Shown here piece by piece: positions 12,101-23,183 of a stretch of 64,000 bases of DNA. Source of the DNA: Acorus gramineus (lineage: Eukaryota; Streptophyta; Magnoliopsida; Acorales; Acoraceae); assembly GCA_030737835.1 (NCBI GenBank), contig JAUJYN010000071.1:62001-126000 (forward strand), given 5' to 3'. Position numbers and translations under genes: made by a program. Each line of letters starts with the position of its first letter. Position 1 is the first letter of the stretch. The notes beneath the pieces were generated by a model. The model did not search any database. It saw nothing but the letters and a program-made list of their open reading frames with translations, and had not been told where the DNA came from.

Positions 12101-15100
12101 AATTTTTATAACAAGAACAGAATCCAAGTTCATGAGATGATATTTGAAACAATGGCAGATGCATGGCAAACTAGTTGCAACTTAAGAAGAATCAGATATC
12201 AACAATCTAACCTGCCGAAGGTTAATGAGATGCCCGAAAGCTTCTTTCATGGTATTGGAAAATGCTTCATTTTTATAGAAGCTCTCTTCCCATATTGTAT
12301 CAAGAGATGCCTTGAACTCCAAGAGACAGGGAACCATATCTTTATCTTTCTCTTCATCCATGACGATGCTCTGCCCAGTCCCCCGGATGTATCCACTAAG
12401 GGCTTGTCGTACAGATTCAAGAGCATTGACCCTTGAAAACAGTGTGTACATTCTCTGAAGATCCTCAATGCGTTTTGCATCCATAAGCATCGTGAAACCC
12501 TGAAAGAAAATCAATATCAGAGATAGAGAGAATAAAGGTGTAACAAGAGCCCATGAGTTTGTTCTCTCGACAAAAAATAAGGAACCAAGAGTTTTTTTTT
12601 TTTCTTTGAAGATAAGGAACCAAGAATTTATTCTCTCTCAAAACAAAAAAAAGAACAAAAGAATGAGAGCAGGAGTTTATATTATAGTAAGAAGGTGATA
12701 TGTTGGCAGGGCAGGTGTGGTGCTCTTGTTACCTTGTCAAGAATAGCAGATGTATGGTGTTGAAGAAGTTGACTTTCTGCGGTTGTCACAAGTGGCTTTT
12801 TTGTGCTTGCATCCAAATACAGCAAGCATCTCTCATGTTCTTCATGCAACCTCACCTGCAAACATTTAATGATAAGATTCTTGTCTTTTTAAATGATTAT
12901 ACGAAATGAGTCAGAACCAAATCAAGTGTTTCTATAGTTGAAGTGTATAGAGATGCAGATTAAATTGATATTGAGCAATTATAGAAGATATAGGAACCAA
13001 GGGTTTCAAATGAAGAATGCACACAAATTAGAAGTCAGCAAATTATGAATGATGTAAAGAAATAAGGAATTTCACATCTCCCATTAATAAAAGAAGAACA
13101 TGATACCTCCACATGTTTCAAGTAATCAGGAACGTCTGACTGCTGCATGTACTTAACACCCTCTGAAGCATAGAATTCAGAGGTGCACTCGAGGAATGGT
13201 TTTTCAAAGCTCTCAGTATAGATTCCAACAGCAGTAAACATCTTCAAAAGATGATTAAGAAGTGTCCGGTCGACAGCTTCCCCCAGTCTGGCAGGTTGAC
13301 AGAGGAATGTGCACATTAGATACCCAGGGAATATTTTCAATTGGGAATAAACAAGTCAAGCAGAACAAAAACAAAGAGAACGCCCAATTCAAACAAAAGC
13401 AAGCAAACCAAATGAAGAAAGGAAGGGGAAGGGTGAAAGAGGCAACAGTAGAAGAGCTATCTACTAAAGTCTCTCCGTCCACTGAAACATTAAAAGCCCC
13501 TACTCCTCAACAAAAAGTTTTCCCCTTACAAACAATACTTTATTCACCCCAGTGCAGAAAAGGCCCCAGTCCTTGATGAAATGCACTACCATCTCCCAAA
13601 CGTTTTCCACATAGAGAGTTGATCCCTTGAATATCACAGCGATAACCGAAGAGCCCAAACAACAGCTGAACAAGAATTAACTACCCCATTCCTTCACAGA
13701 ATAAAATATATCCCTTGAACTTAAATTGTATGATTGAAAAGGCATACAATGCAACTGATTCAAATAAATAAATGTTGAGTTCAACAAAACAATCAGATGC
13801 TACAAAGTACAAAGTCAAGATTTGAATTTATATCTTGTGCATGAAAAGAGATAAGTACTGCCAAAGAATATCTAAACATTCCAAGGAACTCAATTAAGAT
13901 GCATACTTTTTTTCTTCATATTTATACATGAAGAAAGTATGTGTGTGTGTGTATACACTTTATGAAAATTAGTTAACACTTCAAACCTCCTCAGCAGGCA
14001 TCCAGTTACCATGAAATAATTAGGAATCCTAAAAAGGACTCACCTAACCAAGATTCCAGAATGAATAAAGACTCCTCTGTGGTATGAACAAAACTGAGTT
14101 ATGATATCCAGCCCAAATCAATCCATATGATGTTGTCTTACTCGCCCCTGAATTCCCAGATAAAATGTGCATCAATATCCAGTATATAAATGCCTTATGG
14201 CACTTAATTCCATCAGCTGACTTTTAATTTGTTGAGGAATAGGTCTGCAAAAGCAAAGATTTAAAATGATTTAAATTTTAGATGATTTCCATTGATGCTT
14301 ATCCTAACCAATTTTTTATAACAAGATCAGATGTGTTCTCCTTCAAACCACCCAACTAGGATGTGCACTTTTTTATATCAATACCATAATTTTTTAAAGG
14401 ATTTTTCACCGAAAATGTTAGAAACCCACAATTTGAGTTGCACAATTTCACTGAGAACTGAACTAACTAACAAAGAAGGAATTTGGCCTACACAATTAAT
14501 TCAAGTAACTCCACCATTCCAGCACCCAATTCTAAGCCTTCTCATACATGCTCAATGCTCCCTGACAAAGCAATTACACACCTTAGTTCTATTATATATC
14601 CTATTCCTTCCCAAACTTTCACCTGGATTTTATCCTTACAAGTCTAAGTTTTCCATGTAGGGGCCACTAAAGAAACAACAATAAACTGCTCGGGCTATCA
14701 GGACAAAGTCCTGGGTTTGAATCATGAGACCAATCACTTTGTGCCAAAAAAAAGCTTTAGTTAGAAATGTATCTGCTCCCTTCCCACCCAGCATCCTACT
14801 ACATGTAGGAATGCTCTAAATGAACCTTAAGTCATGTTTTTTTCATGTCATTAAAGTGCCCGGCAGTATTACCATCATCATCATATACCAGCTAACGCAC
14901 ATGGAAGTTGGAGTGCAAGTTCACAGAATGCCTTATCTTAATATGAATGGTTCCAGTACAGACAAATAGTGCACCATAATACATAGCGACATAGGTGAAC
15001 CATAATTGCTATATATTTACAGCTCATTAGCTGAAAACGGTTGAATTTTATAATAAGAGTTTTGAATGACAGCATTTTAATGGCGTTCATCTACCATCTC

Positions 15101-18100
15101 CAGGTGCGATGCATATGACATAACACCAAAACTTTTTAACTAATCCCAATCATTCTCAAGATTTGGTAGATTTGATAAAATTAGATGTTAATCTAACCAT
15201 CAAGGACAAGCATCGATTGGTCCCTTTGCCAAGTATTCAGAGCTTTGCAAATTTACCTTTCCTTCTCGATCAATCTTAGGAGACCAGTAACTGTTTTGTG
15301 CTCAACTTCTGGAGACATAGAAAGATGTTTCCGGAACAACTGTAGTCCCATGTCCCATAATGAGCGAACAGTTGGATTTTGTTTCACATATGTTCTGTCA
15401 AGATATAATGCAATACCACGAATCATCAACAGCTGGTCACAAAGGTCCTGCCAGCATTTCTCAACTAGTGACAAAAAAACAACCAGATCAGGGCTCTGGC
15501 CAACCAATGATTCAAGTGCAGCAGATATGTGTGCTTCACACTCCTCCTGAATACGTTTATACAAGTTTCCACCCATCTTGTGGAGGCAAAGATCACTGAC
15601 AGCCTGTAAATTCGGTAAGAATTATAGCCAATCCAAGTTGCAGGACTTTATTCAACTGACATAAAATGTGAAAGAGCACAATTCTACCTGATAAAGCTTT
15701 TCAAGATCACAAGGGTTTGGCTGCTTCAAGAATATAGAGCTAATAGCTTTCTTCAATGTTGCCCATGTATCCTCTTCAAAATTTGATGGCAGCTTCGGCT
15801 TATCTGCTCAAGTTAAAGTAAAACAAATCACTAAAGAATCAAACAAAAAAAATCAATAAAGGGGTCAGGATTTATACATCGAGGGGGGGGGTGTATTAAT
15901 TTGGTGTGTTGAAGGTTGTCTCATCGAATTACAGGTCAGTTGCAGAATATAAGATTAATAGATAACAAAAAAAGAAGAAAAGATTAATGTTAAGCATTGT
16001 AAAATAACGTCATACCTTTACTTGATACTTCATGGAACACCCATATATGGACGAACATCTGGTTTAACTTTAAAATTCAAGTTTCCAACTTTTAATGATC
16101 ACTTGAGAAGTTGGTCAAGGTAACTTAACTTTGTTAAGGATCTTCGATTTAGTAATTTGTTATGCATGATGAGTGTTAGATGTTCAAAAGTACATATTTT
16201 GATATACTTTTTAAAGTTATCTTGGACATTTCCCTATGCAATATACCATTTTCTACATACATATTAGGGAATTTCATTTTCAAAGCATAATATGCACAAA
16301 TAAACTACATTTATACATTCCATGTGCATAATTATATTTGTCATGGAGATTCTAACATCAATCTAAATTTTATAGGATATGAAGATAAATTTCTACATGT
16401 TATTAGAGGAAAAGAACATGTGGATATTCAATGATGGAACAAACTTCTAAAAATCTAGGGCAATTAAGGAAAGAACGAGTCATTACAATTGCCAAAAGAA
16501 GAAAGAATCTCCCTCACAAATCAGCTCCAGCAGACAACCACAAATCAACACATCTGATCAATCAAATCAGCCTTAAATCTCCATCAAAACAGCCTGCACA
16601 ATTCTACCAAAACAGCAGGATTTGAAAAATCCTGGGCAGCTGTCCAGCCTTAAAAGCTCCAACCAATCCAGCCCCTAGAACTCTATAAAAAGGGGCCTGC
16701 AGAGAGAGAGGGCAGATCGATTTCGAGCTGAGCAGAATTTTAGTTTCCCATTCTCTTGTTCTTTCTTTTCTGTTTTAAGTTTTCAGTTTGTGTTTCAGTC
16801 TGTATTGCTTTGGTATTAGACATAGATGCTATTGTATTTTGTTTATGCTTAATCAATAAAAAATTCTTCTTTCTTTGATTTTCATGGAATCTTTTTATTG
16901 TTATTCTAAAATATCACCAACCATGGTAGGCTAGAGAATCCTCCCATCAAGGAGAGGATTCCACCCCATGAGTATGAGTGATTAATTCTTTTATTTATGC
17001 ATCTTATATTATTCTGATTTATGCTTAATGATTATATAGTTTCTTCAACTCAGATTTCTCATGATTATGGGTATTTTAAGATCTTTCATCGTTTTACTTA
17101 GATGAGACATGATTAATACTTTATAAACCCTATTTTCAAATCGAGTAGAAGTGAACTACTTTCTTTGAAATATTTTGTTTTCATTGGTTGAATACCTTAA
17201 CTGTCAAGGAAGAGGGACTTTACTATAAGAACTGTCCTTGATCTAGTAGTTAATGGTGTATCAACTAATGAAATTTTAAAAGAGAACTTTAAATCTATAT
17301 TCTCCATGTGAGCAAGTAAGATCTCTTGACTCATATGAAGTAAGGGAAATATAAGTGCAATAGAAAGATTTAATCAATCATACTTGTGGGGTGGTTTCCA
17401 ATCCTTGGTGGCTCCTCTTTTCCATATCTTGATTCAAATTAGAATTTTATTTTGGCTTTTAAAGTAGTTTCCTTGGATCAATCCTCAAAATTCTTGTTTT
17501 AAAATCTTTTTTTTGGGAATTGATATCTTTTACAATTACTTGTTTGCTTCCATAGTCTCCTTGTGGGATCGACCTCTTACTCCCACTTTCTACCAAAAAT
17601 AGGTAAGAGAGTTATAAATTTCTTTTGTTGGTAAAGACTAAATCTTAAAGACAATTAAAGCATAACCAACAAATTGGCGCCGTTGCCGAGGAGGCAAGGT
17701 AAGTAACGGTAAAGGTTGAAGGTATCAATTTTTTTTTTCTTTTCTTAAAAAAAAATAAAATTAAAAATTAAAAATTTAAATTTAAATTTTTTTTTTTTTC
17801 TTATTATGCAGGAGGAAGAGGGAAGGGTGAAGAACATAAAGCTCAGATTTAGTTTTCCAGAGTGAACATACTCCGTAGTAAGTTTTCCTTTAAAAAAAAA
17901 AAAACACTTGTTTTCATGATTGTGCATTTAGTGTAAACATTTACATAAATCAATTTAAGGGCAAAACCTATAAAAAAGATAAGGTCGGGATTTCATCACC
18001 CGTCCTTAGCCCAAAACCACCACATTGCATAATTATCCCAAGCCAATCACAATAAAATCAATTAGACATTGGCCCTAGGATTCCTCGAGCTCATTAGGGC

Positions 18101-21100
18101 GAAGACCACCAAAAGTTGCACCAATTGCGCTCTTTGACCACGTTGATGTCTAGGAAAGCCTTGTCCCTCAAAGGGAGACAATTATTGTTCTAGGAGGGTG
18201 GTACTTAAGCAGGACCGTGCTCAAGAGCATTGTGGCCCCACCACTACCTGGGGGCTGACCTGGTCAATTTGGTTTCATAGGACTGAATTGGAGGCTTAGG
18301 TGTACTCTTCAAAACAGTTAGGAGCTATCTAATTAAGGAGAGTTTTGGGAATTTTTCCTAATAGTCTCTGTGCAATTAGAATAAGAAATTGAAAGCCCTC
18401 AATTAATTTCAAGATAATTGAGCCAAGCTGTTGTGTGGTGTTTTGTGGTTCCCTTGTCTAGCCTTTATTAGGATTTCTCTCTTCCCTTTTAGGGTAGATT
18501 GAGTTAGAATCCATTATTTCTGGTGCATGCACGGCAGAAGATCAAAAAGGAGAGAGTTAGAGCCTTTAGACCCTGAGATTGAGAGAACCCATCTTCTACA
18601 TAGGCGAGTCCTTAGCCAGTCATCACTCTCCACAATGGGTGATCGTGCTAGAACCCTGAATGAGCTATACGCTCCTGCATCTGCCAATCCACCAACCTGC
18701 ATAGTGTTGCCGGTCACCACTGCAAACCAATTTGAGATTCGGCCAGCAACCATCAATATGCTTCCCAAATTTCATGGGTTCGAGAGTGAGCAACCCTACA
18801 TCCATTTGAACAAATTCTTGACAATTTGTCAAACATTCAAAAATCAGAACCTAGATGAGGAAGGAGTCAAATTGAGATTGTTCCCCATGACATTGGAAGA
18901 TCATGCAGCTACATGGCTATATTCCCTCTCCACTGATTCCATTAGAACATGGGAACTCTCTAAGAAATTCATGGCAAAATTTTACCCTATGGCAAAAACT
19001 GAGAAAATCAAAGATGCCATTAGAACTTTTAGGGGGAGAGCAGAAGATGGGTTTTCCCAAATTTGGGAAAATTTTTATGATTTGTTAGTCAAATGCCCAC
19101 ACTATGGTCTTGACAAAGCCGAGTTAATCCACTTCTTCTACAAGGGATTACCTCCCACACATAGGAACATGATTGACTCCATGCACAAGGGTAAGTTCAT
19201 GAATCAGACACCTGATCAAGCCTATGAGTTCCTTGTACATTTAGCTGAGAATGCCCAGAATTGGAGTAGCTATAACAGTGAAGTTGATGATAGAAGATCT
19301 AGAAAATCAGGTATCTATGAAATAAAATCAGATCTAGATTTTAAAAATGTCATGACCAACTTAGTGGATGGGGTGAACAAACTGAGTAAGAAGTTTGATA
19401 ATTTTGCAATAAATCAAAACCCACAGAGAGATCCAAACCCCATCATGAAAGTGGAACATGAGCCGCAGGGCATATGTCTTCTTTGTGATAGTTCATGAGC
19501 CGCAGGGCATATGTCTTCTTTGTGATAGTTCAGAGCATCTAGTGGAGTGTTGCCCTAGTTTACCTACAATCAAGGCCGAGCAAGCAAATTCAATTAATTC
19601 ATACAATGCCTTTAAAAAGCCCACTCCCAATTCTTTTGGCCCAGTCTACCATCCTGATAATAGGTTCCATCCAAACTTCTCTTATAGACAAAATGAACCT
19701 ATCCAATATCAGGGTGGTCCACCAGGATATCAAAGAAACTTTTCCAGACCAGGCCCATCACAAGCCCCTCAACAAAACCAACCTTTGGTTCCACCTCAAA
19801 CTCCTTATGTTGCTCCCACTCCTCAACAACCCTCACATTTGGAAACCATGATGGCTAACATGATGAAACAACAAGAAGAATTCATCCATCAGCAACAACA
19901 AACCAATCTATCCCAAGCCAAGACTAATCAAATCCATGCACAAGCAATTGCAAAACTTGAGGTTAGTCTAAGCCAAATAGCCAGTTCTCTAGGGGATAGG
20001 AAGAAGGGTGAATTACCTAGTCAGCCAGTACCTTTGGTTCCACCTCAAACTCCTTATGTTGCTCCCACTCCTCAACAACCCTCACATTTGGAAACCATGA
20101 TGGCTAACATGATGAAGCAACAACAAGAATTCATCCATCAGCGACAACAAACCAATCTGTCCCAAACCCAGACTAATCAAATTCATGCACAAGCAATTGC
20201 AAAACTTGAGGTTAGTCTAAGCCAAATAGCCAGTTCTCTAGGGGATAGGAAGAAGGGTGAATTACCTAGTCAGCCAGTGCCTAATCCTAGTAGGCAACTG
20301 AGTCAAGGCCCAAGGGGACAATATCAGGCAGGTTAACTCTGATGAAAACTCATCCCATGAAGTCCAGGCTATTACCACCTTAACATATGGCAGGCGAGTG
20401 GACAAGAAGGTCCAACTCCCCAAGAAAAAAAGTGAAGAAATCACGGTCCATAAGACCCCTAACCAGGAAGAAGGACAGGAGACTCAAGGGAAGGGAAAAG
20501 AAGCCCAAGAAATAGCGGCAAAGCTTGTAGATGTCTACAAACCCAAAGCTCCTTATCCTCTTAGGTTGCAAGAAGCCAAGAAAAATTCCCATTTTGATGA
20601 TATCATGGAAGTATTCAAAAATGTTCAGATCAATATACCTTTCTTAGATGCCATCAAACAGACTCCCTCCTACACAAAATTCTTGAAAGATCTTACCACG
20701 GTGAAAAGGAGAACCAATGTTCCTAGGCAAGCTGTGATGGCTGCACAAGCCTCATCTTTCATTCAACAACAAATTGCACCAAAATACAAAGACCCTGGTT
20801 GCCCCACAATTGCTATCAAAATAGGAGAGACCATCATCCAAAGAGCCCTCCTAGATTTAGGAGCCAGTGTAAATCTGCTACCTTATTATGTGTACAAAGA
20901 GTTAGGTTTGGGAGAATTAAAACCTACTGACATTACCCTTTCTTTGGCAGATAGAACTGTAAAGTATCCAAAGGGAATTGTGGAGGATGTGATTGTCAAG
21001 GTGAAAGAATTCTATTACCCTGTGGATTTTGTAGTCCTAGAAACTAAACCGGTAAAAAATCCAGGCAGCCATATCCCTGTGATTCTAGGCAGACCATTTT

Positions 21101-22786
21101 TAGCCACTTCAGATGCTGTTATCAGATGTCGAAATGGTATAATGACTCTAGCTTTTGGTAACATGACTATCCAACTAAATGTTTTCCACAGTAGTAACCA
21201 ACCACATGAAATGGATGATCTTGAGGAAGTTTGCATGATTGAGAATGTGATTAGCAATTCTTTTGAAGAGTTGAGTTATTCTGACCCACTAGAAAGATGT
21301 TTGGCCCATTTCGGCCAAGATTTTGATGAAGAAGGTTTGATTAAGGAAGTGAATGCACTTTTAGATTCTGCTCCAATCATGGATACTAGCAAATGGACCA
21401 CTCGGTTTGAATCATTGCCCATATCTGAATCTCAGCTAGTATCATCTAGTGTCAAGCCACCCCAATTAAATCTTAAAGACCTTCCTCAGAATTTGAAATA
21501 TGCATATTTAGGTGACAACAAGACCCTACCTGTTATGATTGCTTCAAATCTAAAGGAAGATCAAGAGGAGAAATTGTTAAATGTCCTGAGGAAGAACCAA
21601 GAAGCCATTGGTTGGTGTATAGCTGACATCAAAGGGATTAGCCCATCTGTGGTTCAACATAGGATCCATCTTGTAGAGAATGCAAAAGCCTCTAGAGAAT
21701 CACAAAGGCGACTGAACCCAATCATGAAGGATGTAATCTGAGCTAAGGTTATCAAGCTACTAGATGCTGGTATTACATACCCCATCTCTGATAGTCAATG
21801 GGTGAGTCCAGTGCAAGTTGTACCCAAAAAGTCTGGCGTAACAGTAGTAAAAAATGATCACAATGAGTTGGTTCCCACTCGAATCCAAACTGGGTGGCGA
21901 GTGTGTATCGACTATAGGAGCTACACCTCAAGTGCAATAAAATTTAGGTGGTGTGCCCAACCTTTTCTCCAACAAAAAAAATCCTCCGGAAGTAAACAGA
22001 CTAGCAACCATAATGGTTAGTTTTCAACACAGAGATTCACCAATATGGCAAAATCATGCTCTAAAACATATTCTGAACTCCATAAAGTAAAGCAATTAAA
22101 GCAACACAATAGAAAGACATGAAGCACCTTATACATCATTAGAGCCCACAACTAGGTGCATATTTTTCAAATTTTTGAATAGAGACTCTCACCAACCAAA
22201 ACAAGTTTGGGGATACAGGAACGAAGCATAATTAACAGAATCTGAGTATACATGACAGCATTTACTAATGTTGGACGGAGTATAATACATGTGCCAAAGA
22301 CATGTTGCGCTTCCATCAAAATGAGAAACCATTCTCAACTTGAAACAACCAGAACCCTCATACAGGAGGAGATGATAGATCATGGAATACCTAAATACTG
22401 GACTCTACAAGGACAAACACATCAATTACTCAGATGCCCATGTGCCACACATGTTTTGACTTTGTGATAACTACATGAAGATAAGGGGATGACAATATCA
22501 AGAAGGTGTGGCCGTACTGAAGATCTCAATCAGGTTTGGCAGGCCATATATGAGAGACCATGTTCACAACTCACGAGTTTAGCAGTCTGAACGTACATTA
22601 AACCCCATGCCCCAAGAATTGACAGCCAAATAAGTTTAGTCGGCCCAATATTTATGAAAGATCATCAACAGATAATTCAGAGCCTCAGTGGGCAAAATTC
22701 AGCTGAAACCCTAGGCAAATCTAGATTCATTTTCATTGCAGCCCGTCACAAACAATGATCCGTGAATCTCCCATTGATCAAATTGT

Positions 22787-22845
<59 letters not shown>

Positions 22846-23183
22846 GCACCTTTGAAGAGCTTGATGACGAGCTTCTTGGAGGGCTGTGGGGGGGTGGCTT
22901 TCTTTCGAGACAGATTGGCCGCTGCCACCGGCGAGGACGCCCCGACCTCCGACTTGAGCAATGGATGGTCGTCGACGTCATCGTCCACCAGCATCGACGG
23001 GTCCTCCGCCTCCTTGAAGGGCGGGCGGTTGTCGCGGTGACTGTGGCGGTGGAGGCCGTTCTTGTCCGTGGGCGGGGCTGCTGCGGCGGACTTGGCTTTC
23101 TTCATGACAGGGGAGGCGGAGGGGGAGCTGCTGCTGCTGTTGCTGGGGGGGACGACACTGATGTTGCGCTTAGCGTGAGACAT
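6128..23183 (-). CDS. CUL4: CULLIN-4, scaffold of CRL4 (CUL4-DDB1) E3 ubiquitin ligases, 17 exons
   Basis: Exons in coding order: 22850-23183, 15688-15803, 15257-15603, 13107-13287, 12733-12855, 12212-12499, 8989-9114, 8779-8880, 8582-8635, 7433-7539, 7270-7330, 7046-7177, 6828-6965, 6677-6757, 6527-6607, 6349-6429, 6128-6241. All junctions are GT-AG and all phases fit, giving 821 residues (plant CUL4 is about 790-830). The N-terminus is variable, Ser-rich and Lys-rich, followed by the plant CUL4 signature AANLSRKKA (~92-100). Cullin repeats follow (for example [20 protein letters not shown]). Then come the cullin-homology domain and a C-terminal winged helix with the neddylation site VRIMK (Lys ~767) and the terminal motif IYNYLA. 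Cullin-4 binds DDB1 at its N-terminal repeats and RBX1 in the homology domain, and is activated by NEDD8 conjugation. The N-terminal Met chosen is at 23183; the frame stays open to a Met at 23396, so a longer N-terminus is possible. Intron 1 (7046 bp) and intron 6 (3097 bp) are inflated by transposons. No defect is seen in the coding sequence. Confidence 0.95.
7540..8581 (-). other. CUL4 intron 9
   Basis: An intron of 1042 bp between the exon ending in GMFK and the exon starting with DIGLS. It is AT-rich. I see no recognisable element, gene or RNA inside it. Confidence 0.6.
9611..11050. mobile_element. Outer non-autonomous hAT-like element in CUL4 intron 6
   Basis: The left end begins CATAGTTTTTTGGGC and the right end, read inward on the other strand, begins CATAGTTGTCTGGG. 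Both are followed by CCTAGGCGG-type subterminal sequence. The 8 bp outside each end are GGATCATA (9603-9610) and GAATCATA (11051-11058), matching at 7 of 8 positions, as expected for a hAT insertion (8-bp target duplication). Its 1440 bp include a second element (9792-10584). No transposase was found, so movement would need a helper element. The CUL4 exons on both sides are intact. Confidence 0.72.
9792..10584. mobile_element. Inner non-autonomous hAT-like element nested in the outer one
   Basis: The ends are CATTGTTCTAA (left) and, on the opposite strand, CAATGTTCTAA (right), an 11-bp inverted repeat with one mismatch. They are flanked by a perfect 8-bp direct repeat ATCGAAAG (9784-9791 and 10585-10592). 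The subterminal DNA carries CTAGG-type motifs. The GC-rich middle (about 10260-10480) has short open frames on both strands but nothing recognisable, and may be captured DNA. The element is 793 bp without transposase. It must have inserted after the outer element. Confidence 0.78.
11285..11515. mobile_element. Tourist-like (PIF/Harbinger) MITE in CUL4 intron 6
   Basis: The left end is GGGCCTGTTTGGTATCAC and the inward-read right end is GGTTCGTTTGGAAACAC, an imperfect terminal inverted repeat. The 3 bp ATA flank it on both sides (11282-11284 and 11516-11518). The 231-bp interior is AT-rich and non-coding. The GTTTGG-type end and 3-bp duplication suit a Tourist-like element, though the usual duplication is TTA/TAA. 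Confidence 0.55.
13288..15256 (-). other. CUL4 intron 3, no recognised content
   Basis: An intron of 1969 bp between the exon ending in LIEKE and the exon starting LGEAVDR. The spurious open frames (for example 13262-13576 and 14331-14660) lack family resemblance. I see no element with defined ends. Confidence 0.55.
16398..17671 (+). repeat. 5' LTR of the Athila-like element
   Basis: It begins TGTTATTAG and ends ACCAACA just before the primer binding site, giving the expected TG...CA. It contains a TATA box (CTATAAAAAGG, about 16682-16692) and downstream AATAAA motifs (near 16855) that fit a promoter and polyadenylation signal. No second LTR is present in the window, so the exact left end rests on the TG and the adjacent CTACA repeat. 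Confidence 0.72.
17675..17692 (+). other. Primer binding site, tRNA-Asp type
   Basis: The sequence TGGCGCCGTTGCCGAGG directly follows the LTR. It is complementary to the 3' end of plant tRNA-Asp apart from a substitution near its end. Athila-lineage elements commonly use this primer. Confidence 0.75.
18527..20336 (+). pseudogene. Athila-like gag, frameshifted
   Basis: The gag matrix/capsid region starts at 18527, or more likely at the internal Met at 18635 ([11 protein letters not shown]). Retrotransposon-gag motifs such as [16 protein letters not shown] and FYKGLPP are clear. A 37-bp tandem duplication (19458-19494 and 19495-19531) sits in the zinc-knuckle region ([14 protein letters not shown]) and shifts the frame, so the first open frame stops at 19498 and a second begins at 19458. 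A 249-bp in-frame tandem duplication (19782-20030 and 20031-20279) doubles a Gln/Pro-rich segment with [14 protein letters not shown] further 1-bp shift near 20332 separates gag from the protease frame. Gag normally packages element RNA; this copy cannot make the full polyprotein. Confidence 0.85.
20337..21920 (+). pseudogene. Athila-like protease and start of reverse transcriptase, truncated
   Basis: An open frame covers 20398-21741, readable upstream to about 20333 in the same frame ([16 protein letters not shown]). The aspartic protease is recognisable by [12 protein letters not shown] (about 20851-20886) and [11 protein letters not shown] (about 21082). Reverse transcriptase begins with the VPKKSG and GWRVCIDYR motifs (21821-21917). 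A TGA at 21739-21741 interrupts the frame, which continues in register afterwards. The polymerase catalytic Asp pair and everything downstream are missing. Confidence 0.85.
22784..22841. repeat. Compound (TG)n(GA)n microsatellite beside the CUL4 exon 1 donor
   Basis: About 13 TG units are followed by about 15 GA units. On the CUL4 strand this is a (CT)n(CA)n pyrimidine-rich tract starting 8 bp into intron 1. Such tracts are length-polymorphic. Confidence 0.9.

Larger units (their letters stand above)
16398..21920 (+). mobile_element. 3'-truncated Ty3/gypsy (Athila-like) retrotransposon in CUL4 intron 1
   Basis: The element lies antisense to CUL4. It has a 5' LTR (16398-17671), a tRNA-Asp-type primer binding site (from 17675), a long leader, gag, protease and the beginning of reverse transcriptase. 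Sequence resemblance stops in the middle of the RT domain, just after the IDYR motif near 21917. RNase H, integrase, polypurine tract and 3' LTR are absent. The 5 bp CTACA occur directly before the LTR (16393-16397) and directly at the 3' break (21921-21925). The coding region is broken by a 37-bp duplication, a 1-bp shift and a stop codon, so the copy is dead. Lineage call rests on the [10 protein letters not shown] protease motif and the Asp primer site. Confidence 0.88.

Noticed and set aside
13262..13576. Plus-strand open frame of 104 codons
   Set aside because: It overlaps CUL4 exon 4 antisense and intron; no family resemblance.
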